From Secundilactobacillus angelensis (GTDB lineage Bacteria > Bacillota > Bacilli > Lactobacillales > Lactobacillaceae): a stretch of DNA of 64,000 nucleotides. Every line of letters starts with the position of its first letter. The stretch's first letter is position 1. Both the position numbers and the translations under genes were made by a program. The stretch is from the NCBI RefSeq assembly GCF_012641075.1, contig NZ_JAAXLJ010000007.1, positions 1-64,000 on the forward strand, written 5' to 3'. Below are positions 46,993 to 55,792 of this stretch, one piece after another. Below the pieces are notes generated by a model. It was not told the DNA's origin. It saw only the letters and a list, made by a program, of their open reading frames with translations, and ran no database searches.

Positions 46993-47039
46993 GTGTTATA
47001 TTATATGTGATAGTTACAGATGGAGGGAGCCCTTTACAA

Positions 47040-47348
47040 TTGAAGAGTCACGAAACGTTTACACTCATTGAAGAGATTACTCGATTAGACGGTACCAAGT
47101 ATATGGAAATCAGTAATATGGTGCAAAATGGTCGAGCTGAGTTGGCTGCTGAACGAGGTTTCATCAAGCAAGTTCGAATTTTACAGTTAAATATTCCCCA
47201 TTCACCACACGTTGAAGCGTATGAGAACTACGTCAACGAAAACTATGAAATGCCAACTGAAGAGATGGATCATTTTGAGGAGTGGCAGAAGCCAGAAAAG
47301 ATCCAGCACGAAGTTGATATGGTTTTAAAAGAAAATCACATTGGCTAA
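47040..47348 (+). CDS. Conserved-looking hypothetical protein, 102 residues
   Basis: Acidic soluble protein starting MKSHETFTLIEEITRLDGTK, with no recognised domain. The start is TTG 47040, 11 nt after GGAGGGAG (47022-47029). An open frame from ATG 46962 lies inside a terminator hairpin and is not credible. An extended -10 TG-T-TATATT (46994-47002) would make it independent of the preceding small RNA unless that terminator leaks. Function unknown. Confidence 0.7.
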   Translation: MKSHETFTLIEEITRLDGTKYMEISNMVQNGRAELAAERGFIKQVRILQLNIPHSPHVEAYENYVNENYEMPTEEMDHFEEWQKPEKIQHEVDMVLKENHIG

Positions 47349-47406
47349 TGAAAAAGGTTTGCACGTCAAGAATATTTATGGTATAAATAATTCATGGCGT
47401 TTTTAT

Positions 47407-47478
47407 TGCCCCGTAGTTCAGTGGTAGAATAATTGACTGTTAATCAAGAGGTCGCTGGTTCGAGCCCAGCCGGGGCAG
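47407..47478 (+). tRNA. tRNA-Asn (anticodon GTT)
   Basis: 72-nt cloverleaf: acceptor TGCCCCG / CGGGGCA (7 bp), D-stem GTTC/GAAT, anticodon loop CTGTTAA, T-arm GCTGG-TTCGAGC-CCAGC, discriminator G. Anticodon GTT reads AAC/AAU. CCA not encoded. Isolated gene. Confidence 0.93.
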
Positions 47479-47515
47479 TCACAATAAAGAGCGGTTTTTA
47501 GTTTAAACATATTAA

Positions 47516-47557
47516 AATCTGGCAATCAGTTGATTTCACTGATTGCCAGATTTTTTG
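47516..47557. terminator. Terminator after tRNA-Asn, also serving ppx
   Basis: Stem AATCTGGCAATCAGT / ACTGATTGCCAGATT with loop TGATTTC and T-run on the plus strand; A-rich sequence on the left suits the opposite direction too. Confidence 0.85.
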
Positions 47558-47603
47558 GTTCATGGTGTTAAGACTTAGGGTTGAAAGCAATTGATGTGAG
47601 ATA

Positions 47604-48587
47604 CTATGCTTCATCAGTTGTAAAGCGATTCAAAGTCATTTCTGCTTTTGCATGAACGTTGTGGAGCTGTAATTCTTTTAGATGTTCAAATAGAATTCCC
47701 TCACGCAAACCACTATTAGAAAAAGTAATGCGATCAGAGTCCAGATAACGCATCAATAAGGTCAATGGCGTCAAACCCCCGACTATGATGTCAGCACGGT
47801 CTTTACTGAGCCCAGGGATTGCTTTTCGGCCTTCTAAGTCTTGGCTAACAATTCTGGAGAAAGTGTCATCGACTGAATGCCGACTTAATCGATAACCATG
47901 GATATTCTCAAAATCAAGGATATTATTGAAACGTCGGTTGATTTTAGCCATTGTCCGATTACTTCCACCAAGGCCAATAACTGGTAAATTAAGCCCGTTA
48001 CGCAACCACCAGATGCTGCTATAAACGTCGTTAACAAACGTCATGAGTTTAAACAAGCTGGCAGCGGTAATCTGATCGGTAGGTAGGTATTCCTGTGTTA
48101 GGTTAACACTGCCTAGGGGAATACTAATCAGATGACTAATAGCACTGTTTTGCACCAGCACAATTTCGGAGCTGGCGCCACCAGTATCTAAAATGACTGC
48201 GTTGGTTGCTGGTAAGGTTTCGCTCACACCAAGATAGTCATAGTAGGCTTCCATGGTGCCAGGCAAGACGACAAGTTTAATGTCTAGCTCAGTTTCAACC
48301 CGTTTTAGAAACTTTTTTTGATTCGTAGCTTGACGGGTGGCAGCTGTTGCAACTGCTTTGAGACGGACGTTGTTCATCTTTGAATAAACATCTTTGAATT
48401 CCTGCAAGGCTACCATTGTTCGGTCAATGGCTTCGGGTTGTAGGAGCTTTTTTTCACCCATATTTTCGGAAAGCCGAACGTATTCTTTCATCTGTTTAAC
48501 CGTAGAGTAAGTGCCATCATCATCGATTTGGGTAATCGTCATTCGAGCTGAGTTGGAACCCAGATCAATCACTGCAAAATTTTCCAT
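47604..48587 (-). CDS. ppx: Exopolyphosphatase (Ppx/GppA family)
   Basis: The protein has 327 residues, the short Ppx type without HD domain. FAVIDLGSNSARMTI (phosphate 1), VILDTGGASSEIVL (phosphate 2) and the long connecting helix fit the ASKHA phosphatase fold. It removes terminal phosphate from polyphosphate or (p)ppGpp. The ATG overlaps the ppk stop by 1 nt, so it is the third gene of a coupled operon. Confidence 0.9.
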   Translation of the reverse strand: MENFAVIDLGSNSARMTITQIDDDGTYSTVKQMKEYVRLSENMGEKKLLQPEAIDRTMVALQEFKDVYSKMNNVRLKAVATAATRQATNQKKFLKRVETELDIKLVVLPGTMEAYYDYLGVSETLPATNAVILDTGGASSEIVLVQNSAISHLISIPLGSVNLTQEYLPTDQITAASLFKLMTFVNDVYSSIWWLRNGLNLPVIGLGGSNRTMAKINRRFNNILDFENIHGYRLSRHSVDDTFSRIVSQDLEGRKAIPGLSKDRADIIVGGLTPLTLLMRYLDSDRITFSNSGLREGILFEHLKELQLHNVHAKAEMTLNRFTTDEA

Positions 48588-50758
48588 TAGTCAGATTCAC
48601 TCCCATCATCGTAATTTAAAGGATTGGGTTGATTTTCGGGACTCAACATGGGTTGAAATTCGGTAGGGGCCGCCTTAGCTGCTGCAGTTTGATCACGTTG
48701 GACACGTTCAGCAGCCGCTTTAGCGAAGACAGCTTGTGATTCCAGCGGTACCAACCCTCGACGGTCAATGTGTACGTACGAATTGTCTGGTTGCAGTACC
48801 CGTGTCTTAACGTTATCATGCCACATCGTGTCGTAAATTTGAAGTACGCGATCGGCCAAATCGGGTTGTAGAATTGGGAAAAGTAATTCTACTCGGCGAT
48901 TCAAGTTACGGGTCATCAGGTCAGCACTAGAAAGATAAACACTTTGCTGACCGTCAATATCGAAACTGTAGATCCGGCTATGTTCTAGAAAACGACCAAC
49001 AATGGAGTGAACAGTGATATTGTCACTCACATCTGGGATCCCCGTTTTCAGGCAACAGATTCCGCGAATAATCAGCTGAATATTGACACCACAATGAGAT
49101 GCTTTATATAAATGTTCAATCATCTTTTGATCTGACAAGGAATTCATTTTCATCCGAACAGTTACTTTAGCGCCCTCTTTAGCAGCATCACACGCTTGAG
49201 TCAGTTTGTCGTATATAAATTCGCGAATACCATCTGGGCTAATGTGGAGCTGGTGAAAGTAGGGCGGCTTGGAATAGCCGGATAGCATATTGAAGATATT
49301 GGTAGCATCGATACCCATGTCATTATTGACAGTGAACAAGCCCATATCCGTGTAGAAGTGTGCAGTAACGTCGTTATAGTTACCGGTACCCATATGCATG
49401 TATCGACGAATACCGCCTTGTTCTCGGCGGACAACCAGTGATAATTTACAGTGCGTTTTCAGCCCAATTAACCCATATATCACGTGGCAGCCCATTTTTT
49501 CAAGTTGTTTGGCCCAGTGAACGTTGTTTTGCTCATCAAAGCGGGCTTTAACCTCCACCAGTACGGTTACTTGCTTGCCATTTTGAGCAGCCCGGCCAAG
49601 ATAGCGGATAATTGGTGAGTCGCCAGACACCCGGTAAAGCGTCATTTTAATGGCTAAGGTATCGGGATCGGATGCAGACTGACGGATGAATTCTACCACA
49701 GGGTCAAACTTGTCGTAGGGATGTTGCATTAACCAGTCATGGGAACGAATAGCCGCAAAAATATCATGGTTATGGTCTAATTTCTTTGACTGGTAAGCAG
49801 GAAAGCTGGCGTATTTCAAATCATCATGATTAATGATTTGGCTGACCAGTTTGCTCAAATAAGTTAAATCGACTGGACCGCTGGCTTCATAAACGGCGAA
49901 GTCGGGAGTACCCAACTCTTTATTCAACCGTTTTAACAACTTTTTGCTGATGGTGTTTTCAACTTCGAGGCGAATCACATTTCCGTGTTCGCGCAGTTTC
50001 AATTGCTGCTGAACGTCCTTGAGTAGATCGGATGTATCTTCTTCAGCAACGTCCAAATCCATATCGCGAATGACACGGAAGACGACGCTCTCTTTCACGT
50101 TATAGTTAACGAAGAGTTGTCCGACAAAGGTTTTAATAATCTCTTCAATAAGAATAAAGGTATTTTCTTCACCGGGTAACCGGACTACACGCGGGAAAAC
50201 GTCTGGAATCTGCAAGGTTGCATATAAGTGACCGCTGCCATCGTTAGGTGTGAGTTGAACGGCCAGGTTTAACGTGTCATTAGCGATGAATGGGAAAGGT
50301 CTGGAACTGTCATCAGCCATTGGCGTTAGTACCGGATAAAGTTCGTCGTGGAAATAACTTTTGATAAACTGAAATTGTTCGGCTGTTAAATTAGTCGCTT
50401 TTTTGACGTGGACGCCAATTTGCTGCACAGCAGGAATCAGTGAGCGGTTCAACGTATTGTATTGCTTGATCAGCATTTCGTGGGCGCGAACGTTAACGGC
50501 TCGTAATTGTTCTTCAGCGGTTAAGCCCGAGGCATCTGGTTTAGGATAATTGACTGCGGCTAATTTTGCTAAAGAAGCCACCCGAACCATGAAGAATTCA
50601 TCGAGATTGCTTTGAGTGATACTTAAGAACTTTAATCGTTCAAGGAGTGGATTGCCCTTATCTCGTGATTCCTCTAACACACGGTCGTTAAAATCGAGCC
50701 AGCTTAATTCACGGTTGGTGAAGTATTCAGGGTTACTGTAATTCTTTTTATCACTCAT
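48587..50758 (-). CDS. ppk: Polyphosphate kinase 1
   Basis: The protein has 723 residues. NRELSWLDFNDRVLEE at the N-terminus, the phospho-histidine His436 in GLKTHCKLSLVVRRE, YMHMGTGNYN, and the second His in FLEHSRIYSF are PPK1 hallmarks. It reversibly polymerises the ATP gamma-phosphate. The C-terminus has an unusual Pro/Gln/Asp-rich tail of ~35 residues. It overlaps the upstream Ppx/HD gene by 4 nt (ATGA) and ppx by 1 nt. Confidence 0.96.
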   Translation of the reverse strand: MSDKKNYSNPEYFTNRELSWLDFNDRVLEESRDKGNPLLERLKFLSITQSNLDEFFMVRVASLAKLAAVNYPKPDASGLTAEEQLRAVNVRAHEMLIKQYNTLNRSLIPAVQQIGVHVKKATNLTAEQFQFIKSYFHDELYPVLTPMADDSSRPFPFIANDTLNLAVQLTPNDGSGHLYATLQIPDVFPRVVRLPGEENTFILIEEIIKTFVGQLFVNYNVKESVVFRVIRDMDLDVAEEDTSDLLKDVQQQLKLREHGNVIRLEVENTISKKLLKRLNKELGTPDFAVYEASGPVDLTYLSKLVSQIINHDDLKYASFPAYQSKKLDHNHDIFAAIRSHDWLMQHPYDKFDPVVEFIRQSASDPDTLAIKMTLYRVSGDSPIIRYLGRAAQNGKQVTVLVEVKARFDEQNNVHWAKQLEKMGCHVIYGLIGLKTHCKLSLVVRREQGGIRRYMHMGTGNYNDVTAHFYTDMGLFTVNNDMGIDATNIFNMLSGYSKPPYFHQLHISPDGIREFIYDKLTQACDAAKEGAKVTVRMKMNSLSDQKMIEHLYKASHCGVNIQLIIRGICCLKTGIPDVSDNITVHSIVGRFLEHSRIYSFDIDGQQSVYLSSADLMTRNLNRRVELLFPILQPDLADRVLQIYDTMWHDNVKTRVLQPDNSYVHIDRRGLVPLESQAVFAKAAAERVQRDQTAAAKAAPTEFQPMLSPENQPNPLNYDDGSESD

Positions 50759-52287
50759 TTTGAACTCACACTCCTTTGCTTCAACCTTGGTTTCAAACCA
50801 AACGTTTCTTCAAAAAACTGACTCTTATACGCGAACTCCCAATTTTCAAAGGATAAGTTGTCATTACTATAAACCGTAATGACGAGTGCCGGTGTTTTTA
50901 TTGAAACAGAGATTCGACTTATTTTTTGTTGCCGATCGTCATCTAACGCATCAGCTAGACGAAGAATCGCAGCAAGCTTTGCAACCAATAACCGCTCACC
51001 AGTGTCCAACTTCTGGAAATGACTCAGATCTTCACTTGGGGTTGTAGAACTATGATATCTGGCAATGGCGGCGATAATTTGCCGTTCGTGAATCGACAAC
51101 CCAATAATACTTGTATGCCGAATGATGTAGTCAGAGTGCAGATAGTGTTCATGAGCAGCAACGTAAGCGCCAACGTCATGCAAAATTGAAGCAACTTGGA
51201 GTAACAAGCGGTCTCGGGACGTAAGCTGGTGGATTGGTTTTAATTGATCAAAGAGGTGTAAGGCAAACTTCGTGACCAGTTCACGATGGACGGGCTCAAC
51301 ACGGTAATGGTTCGCCATATTGGAGGCAGCGGTGATGGTCTGTTCAGAGAAATCATACTTACTGTAGCCGTTGCTGACCGCTTCGTTAATGGCTAAGCCA
51401 TCCAGCACGGTATTTCGAGAAAAATGCAGTGAACCAGCTTGGGTTAAGTGCATCAGTTTGCGAACTAATAATAGTTCCGGTAGTAATAAAGGAATTTCAG
51501 TCTCTTTAACGCCGTATTGTTCAATCAAAAATTGGTCAGAGGCATCCACAACACGATCAAAAATTTCTTCAAATTGGTCTGCAGTGAGTGTATGATTCTG
51601 TTCATTTTCTACGGTTAGCTGGCTCAGGGGCATCGAACTGAGTAAAATTAATTCACTTGGACCATCAACACTTTCCTGAGGTAATAATCGTTTATAGTCT
51701 GACAATTTACTATCAATATAATCACTAAGAACTTCAACAGAATTAGGGGCGCTTTGGCGGAGGCTTTGCAGATCTTCAGCGATTCGAACTGGACCCAAAG
51801 AATAGTAACTGGAATACACAAACGACAGCTTATTAAATTGCGTAATGGTGGTGTTCCCTGAGTTAATGCCCACCAAATAAGTTAAGTCCTGGCTGGAAGC
51901 GATTTTCTTCTGACGCAGGTCAACGAGTACAGCCTGGTTACGATAGTAGGTTTCTTCGCTGATCGATAACCAGTTAAGCTTGATCCCGGTTTTTAAAAAC
52001 ACTTGGTCAGCGATAAAATCGGCGTTGATCGCCTTGGAAAGCGCCTCACTTCCCCAAAGCCGGTAATCCTCAATTTGGTAGTCGTTGAGCAATTGTAAAA
52101 AGCCCCGTAACGATGTCGCCATTTGATCCACTAAATCAAATTTAATCGGCTGATGTCGGTATAAGTCATCGCCGACTGGGAGCTCTTTGTGAACCCGTTC
52201 AATTGTTTTAAGTGATTTCAGGTCAACAATGAGTAGCTCCAATCCTTGAACGGAGATAATCATTGTCCCAAAGTAATGGTTTGCCAA
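50755..52287 (-). CDS. Ppx/GppA phosphatase-like protein with C-terminal HD domain
   Basis: The protein has 510 residues. The N-terminal ~300 form a divergent Ppx/GppA (ASKHA) part; the phosphate-binding lines are weakened (TYLVGINSGNTTITQF). The C-terminal part has an HD domain (LLLQVASILHDVGAYV). GGAGG (52296-52300) places the start at TTG 52287 rather than the TTG at 52302. First gene of the Ppx/HD - ppk - ppx operon. It may be a regulatory or altered-specificity phosphatase. Confidence 0.82.
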   Translation of the reverse strand: MANHYFGTMIISVQGLELLIVDLKSLKTIERVHKELPVGDDLYRHQPIKFDLVDQMATSLRGFLQLLNDYQIEDYRLWGSEALSKAINADFIADQVFLKTGIKLNWLSISEETYYRNQAVLVDLRQKKIASSQDLTYLVGINSGNTTITQFNKLSFVYSSYYSLGPVRIAEDLQSLRQSAPNSVEVLSDYIDSKLSDYKRLLPQESVDGPSELILLSSMPLSQLTVENEQNHTLTADQFEEIFDRVVDASDQFLIEQYGVKETEIPLLLPELLLVRKLMHLTQAGSLHFSRNTVLDGLAINEAVSNGYSKYDFSEQTITAASNMANHYRVEPVHRELVTKFALHLFDQLKPIHQLTSRDRLLLQVASILHDVGAYVAAHEHYLHSDYIIRHTSIIGLSIHERQIIAAIARYHSSTTPSEDLSHFQKLDTGERLLVAKLAAILRLADALDDDRQQKISRISVSIKTPALVITVYSNDNLSFENWEFAYKSQFFEETFGLKPRLKQRSVSSK

Positions 52288-52310
52288 ATTAGTCGCCTCC
52301 AAAATAAAAT

Positions 52311-53150
52311 TTAATAGAACACTTGATTATCCATAATTAAACGACTGATGTGTTTTTCAGTTTGCTGATTTTCGGGTGGCAAGGTCATATAATCACCGTA
52401 CATTCGGGTAAGAATGTCATCGTAGGATGTCGGCACATTCACTTGCAGATATTCAAAAGGTACCGTGGTTAAATTATTGATTTCACTGCCAGAAAGAATT
52501 TCGCGATCGTAACTATACTGTGAGGCCAGATTTTTGTAGAAGTTAAAGCCTTGGTTATCATACTGGCGCATAATATTTTCACGTTCATGTTTCAGCTGGT
52601 TAAGATCCTCTAGTTTTTCTGGCTTAGGGTCTGACTTAAACTTGCGTAGCGGTGTCTCAATCACGTTGTAGCCAGCCTTTAAAATAATCCAACTGTCGAG
52701 GAGCTTAAAGTGCGTCATTTGGCTGCGTCTTTTAGCTGGTTCATCTGGAATCTGATCAAAGGGGAAAATGTCAATGAAGACGCCTTTTCGAGCGTTATTC
52801 ACGTTTCCCTTTTCTTCGATGTAGGTGTGTCTATCCAGTAATTTCATATAACTAAATCCGTACGCGTCATCTGAGTAGGGAGTTTGCAGGAAGTAGTGGT
52901 CACCCCGTAGCTTGTTTGGTGCCAGTTTGGCAAATTTTTCGTAGTCGCCTCGGGTCATACCAATATCCATATCATCGTCCCACGGAATGAACCCCTGATG
53001 CCGGATTGCGCCTAATAGGGAGCCTCCGATTAAAAAATAATTAAGGGATAGCTCCTTACAGAGTGAAATAATTTTTGCTAAGTTTCCCAGTTCAATTTTA
53101 TGAATGTGATCAACGAGTTCGATAAGCTTAGCCTTCTTTTTGAATTTACC
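52311..53150 (-). CDS. LicD-family phosphotransferase, 5' end without a standard start codon
   Basis: The conserved LicD core spans the internal ATG at 52970: FLIGGSLLGAIRHQGFIPW then DDDMDIGMTR, so translation must begin upstream. The frame is open back to a TAA at 53151-53153 (279 codons), yet between there and 52970 no ATG, GTG or TTG is in frame; only CTG (53090), ATT and ATC. Either a rare start codon is used or the 5' end is broken. LicD proteins transfer phosphocholine or similar groups to surface glycans. Annotating from 52970 would remove the GGS and WDDD motifs. 24 nt separate it from the polyphosphate operon. Confidence 0.75.
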   Translation of the reverse strand, partial: GKFKKKAKLIELVDHIHKIELGNLAKIISLCKELSLNYFLIGGSLLGAIRHQGFIPWDDDMDIGMTRGDYEKFAKLAPNKLRGDHYFLQTPYSDDAYGFSYMKLLDRHTYIEEKGNVNNARKGVFIDIFPFDQIPDEPAKRRSQMTHFKLLDSWIILKAGYNVIETPLRKFKSDPKPEKLEDLNQLKHERENIMRQYDNQGFNFYKNLASQYSYDREILSGSEINNLTTVPFEYLQVNVPTSYDDILTRMYGDYMTLPPENQQTEKHISRLIMDNQVFY

Positions 53151-53321
53151 TTAATTTTACACTCTTTTTATTACGGATTAAACTTCTACGAGTCGCTGAT
53201 TGGAGTTGTTTACTTTCAAAATAAAGTCTTGAAAACTACAGTGTTTTTGCTTTCATATGGTAATCTTTTTAAGAAAATGATAAGCTACACATAGGAATGA
53301 TATTAGATTAGGGTGAGTGAA

Positions 53322-53774
53322 ATGGATCGATCAAAATTACTGGATGAGTACATTGATGTTTACATGAAGTCGCTTAAATATCTGGATTCTTTTGTTTCAG
53401 AACCGGCGATGAAGTTTAATTTGTCATTTGAACAGTACCTGATTATGCATGATATTGCGCAACAAGCCCAAGTTACTCTGGCACGTATCGCGGACAAACG
53501 GGGGGTTACGCGGAGTGCCATTTCTCGGCAGATCAAAGTGTTATTAAAGTTGAATTATATTTTTCAGCAGCGTGATGAAAAGGATCATCGCAGACAATTT
53601 TTGCGTCTAACACCTTTGGGAAGCAAAATTGAGGCTGTGTTGGCGCAGGCGGCTGAAGATCGGTTCAGCGGCTGGGTTGATATTTTTGGTGAGGATCGCG
53701 CCAATGATTTACTGCAGTTTATTCGTGAGTTTAGCGAAGCAGCTAATTTGGAGAATAACTCAAGGAATCAGTAA
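53322..53774 (+). CDS. MarR-family transcriptional regulator
   Basis: The protein has 150 residues. A winged HTH is visible: TLARIADKRGVTRSAISRQI (recognition region) and the wing QRDEKDHRRQFLRLTPLG. It contains no Cys, so it is not a thiol-sensing OhrR. Start ATG 53322 after AGGGTGAG; GTG 53313 is too close. Convergent with an OsmC gene. Confidence 0.88.
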   Translation: MDRSKLLDEYIDVYMKSLKYLDSFVSEPAMKFNLSFEQYLIMHDIAQQAQVTLARIADKRGVTRSAISRQIKVLLKLNYIFQQRDEKDHRRQFLRLTPLGSKIEAVLAQAAEDRFSGWVDIFGEDRANDLLQFIREFSEAANLENNSRNQ

Positions 53775-53781
53775 ATTGATA

Positions 53782-53835
53782 GAAAAAAGCACCTTTTGAA
53801 CTGTAGACAAAATGCGGTTCGAAGGGTGCTTTTTA
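53782..53835. terminator. Bidirectional terminator between marR and osmC genes
   Basis: Stem AAAAAGCACC-TTTTGAAC / GTTCGAA-GGGTGCTTTTT with a 15-nt loop. Confidence 0.85.
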
Positions 53836-54261
53836 ATCATCAAAATTATCAACAACCTCAACGGTGTAGTTACCGCTGTTACGCAATAGTTTTGAAACGG
53901 GACAGCGACGTTCAGCTTGGTGGACAAAATCCACAGCCTGACTGTGGGTGACGTTGGGAACCCGAATTCGGGCAGTGACTAGAAAGTCCAGACCATCAGT
54001 ACTTTTCACCATACTGACATGAACGTGAACCGATGCGAGATGAGGCAAACCATTTTCCTTCTCGATTGCTTCTAAAGTAGCTGACATGCATGTACTTAGT
54101 GAAAGGCCGAGTAACTGTTCGGGGTTGGTTCCTGGCGTGTCTTCTAGCGGATGACTGACGGCCACTGCTAAACCGTTCGGAATATAAGCAACGCCTTGAA
54201 CACCATCGTTATTAATGGCTTCTGTTTCATATTTATGGATGTAGTGTTTTTCTTCTGTCAA
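53833..54261 (-). CDS. OsmC/Ohr-family peroxiredoxin
   Basis: The protein has 142 residues. Two reactive Cys are in place: LSTCMSATLE and RRCPVSKLL, with PEQLLGLSLS typical of Ohr/OsmC. It reduces organic hydroperoxides. Start TTG 54261, 9 nt after AAAGGAG. Confidence 0.88.
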   Translation of the reverse strand: MTEEKHYIHKYETEAINNDGVQGVAYIPNGLAVAVSHPLEDTPGTNPEQLLGLSLSTCMSATLEAIEKENGLPHLASVHVHVSMVKSTDGLDFLVTARIRVPNVTHSQAVDFVHQAERRCPVSKLLRNSGNYTVEVVDNFDD

Positions 54262-54469
54262 AATTAAGCACTCCTTTCGTTCTTATTTTAGAGGTTTAAA
54301 TCTGAAAACACAACGTTGCCGACTCAACTATACCAATTATGATATTTTTGATTAAAAGGTTTTTAATTGATGCGTTTATGAAAACAATGTTTGACTAATC
54401 ATGCTTTCAAAATGGGAAAATACATGTTGGGGAAATCTAATTGATAATTTGAAATTTCGACTTTAAAAC

Positions 54470-54498
54470 TAGACCAATTACACCTAATGAGCTATAAT
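54470..54498 (+). promoter_or_regulatory. Promoter of the 58-residue protein gene
   Basis: TAGACC (54470-54475) and TATAAT (54493-54498) with 17-nt spacing. The rest of the 290-bp spacer (54262-54551) holds only AT-rich sequence and the osmC upstream region. Confidence 0.6.
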
Positions 54499-54551
54499 TA
54501 CCTTGTTGTAGGAGTTGGTTTGGTAGTCCTGAAGCTTTGGAGGTCTCACTA

Positions 54552-54728
54552 ATGAGTGTGATAAACTTTTCAGGCCACCCCGTAGTGCGAGAAGCCTTGG
54601 TTAAGCAGTTCAATCAACAAGGGAAATCGATTGATGCAGAGACGATGGCACACTTTCGGTCGATGGTACTCACCCATACCGAGCTGTTTGGGGAGCAGAA
54701 CGGTACGCGGGGACAAACGGATATCTAG
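54552..54728 (+). CDS. Small hypothetical protein, 58 residues
   Basis: Starts MSVINFSGHPVVREALVKQF; soluble, His and Gln rich, no known domain. TGGAGGT (54538-54544) is 7 nt before the ATG and a good promoter and terminator frame it, so it is a real transcription unit. TTG 54537 is in frame but overlaps the ribosome site. Function unknown. Confidence 0.7.
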   Translation: MSVINFSGHPVVREALVKQFNQQGKSIDAETMAHFRSMVLTHTELFGEQNGTRGQTDI

Positions 54729-54750
54729 CAATTTGATTTGGGATAGTTAC

Positions 54751-54786
54751 AATAAGCGGGATGATATTTTGTCATCCCGCTTATTG
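54751..54786 (+). terminator. Terminator
   Basis: Perfect stem AATAAGCGGGATGA / TCATCCCGCTTATT with 7-nt loop after the 58-residue gene. Confidence 0.8.
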
Positions 54787-54895
54787 TGTGTTGGTACGTT
54801 GTTAACTTGAATTTAATTTCTAAAATGCTTGGCAAGTTGCCATCAGGTAATTAATCGTGGTTTAATAACAGTAAGGTGAAGAAGGGGCGATTAGT

Positions 54896-55168
54896 TTGTA
54901 CAAAGTTATGGTAGTCTTACACGATAATGACGACTACATTCGCATGAACAAGGTTTACTTTGAGACCATGCCGGTTGCGGGACAATACATTATCCATTCT
55001 GACGGTTTGGCATATATGGTTGAGGAGGTCACCACTTTTGCAGGCTACGTTAGCAGCAAGGGAGCGACGACCATCTTGATCGTGCATCAAGCGCCTCGTG
55101 ATGCCGCAGTCAACAAGTTGTACGGAATTGATATTGAACGGGATTTGGATGACCCTGAGAGTGAGTAA
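54896..55168 (+). CDS. Hypothetical protein, 90 residues
   Basis: Starts MYKVMVVLHDNDDYIRMNKV; mixed alpha/beta pattern with an acidic C-terminus (DLDDPESE). No domain recognised. Start TTG 54896, 8 nt after GAAGGGG. Single gene with terminator. Confidence 0.7.
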   Translation: MYKVMVVLHDNDDYIRMNKVYFETMPVAGQYIIHSDGLAYMVEEVTTFAGYVSSKGATTILIVHQAPRDAAVNKLYGIDIERDLDDPESE

Positions 55169-55186
55169 AATTATTTCTATTAAAAA

Positions 55187-55230
55187 GGCCAGATTACTTT
55201 GAATTTCAAGGTAATCTGGCCGATTTTTTA
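55187..55230. terminator. Bidirectional terminator
   Basis: Stem GGCCAGATTACTTTGAA / TTCAAGGTAATCTGGCC between convergent small genes, T-run on the right. Confidence 0.85.
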
Positions 55231-55389
55231 TACTAATTTGTTGGTATGAAGCTCGATACCGTAGTGATGAGTCTGCATGTAACTGCGTTCGGCTGCATTA
55301 AATTGTTGCAGATCTTTTTCCGTTATTGGCCGAAGATGGTTGTAATCAAAGTGACAACCCCTAGTATCAGTCGTTTGAGTTGCGTTCAT
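55228..55389 (-). CDS. Small hypothetical protein, 53 residues
   Basis: Starts MNATQTTDTRGCHFDYNHLR; polar, one Cys and several His. AGGGAG lies about 10 nt before ATG 55389; a longer frame to 55455 lacks a site. No family recognised. Confidence 0.55.
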   Translation of the reverse strand: MNATQTTDTRGCHFDYNHLRPITEKDLQQFNAAERSYMQTHHYGIELHTNKLV

Positions 55390-55520
55390 TCTATTAACAC
55401 TCCCTTGTCTTAAGTTGCCATCATTATACACAGAAAGCGGTTTGGAAGCTATCAATAGGCTTCTTTATTAAATATTCATACATAAATTATAAACGAATTG
55501 ATTTACAGATTACTGGTGTT

Positions 55521-55673
55521 TCAGGAAACACGCTGTTCAATATATTCGGTAGAATGCATCATTTGTGGCTGAGTAGACTTGGATTTTCCTGGTTGATGAA
55601 ACTGAGTCATGCCAATTAAAAGTAATAGAATTGTTAATAACAATACGAACAGTTCAACGAGAACTTGTTTCAT
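55521..55673 (-). CDS. Small single-helix membrane protein, 50 residues
   Basis: Residues 3-21 (QVLVELFVLLLTILLLLIG) form one membrane helix, followed by a polar Ser/Gln/His tail. GGGAGGGAG lies 6-14 nt before ATG 55673, so it is likely translated. No family recognised; such peptides often modulate membrane enzymes. Confidence 0.6.
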   Translation of the reverse strand: MKQVLVELFVLLLTILLLLIGMTQFHQPGKSKSTQPQMMHSTEYIEQRVS

Positions 55674-55735
55674 AGCGATTCTCCCTCCCAATGTGTGACT
55701 TGTTTCATTCATGATAACACGCTCGTAAATTGACA

Positions 55736-55775
55736 AAAACCTGGTTACCCAAAATGATGGGCAACCAGGTTTTGT
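55736..55775 (-). terminator. Terminator of the D,D-carboxypeptidase gene
   Basis: Stem CAAAAACCTGGTTACCC / GGGCAACCAGGTTTTG; T-run on the minus strand. Confidence 0.8.
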
Positions 55776-55792
55776 CAGACAATCAATTTTGA

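Noticed and set aside
46962-47039. N-terminal extension of the 102-residue protein giving a membrane segment
   Set aside because: The ATG lies in a perfect terminator hairpin and the extension has no ribosome site; TTG 47040 follows GGAGGGAG.
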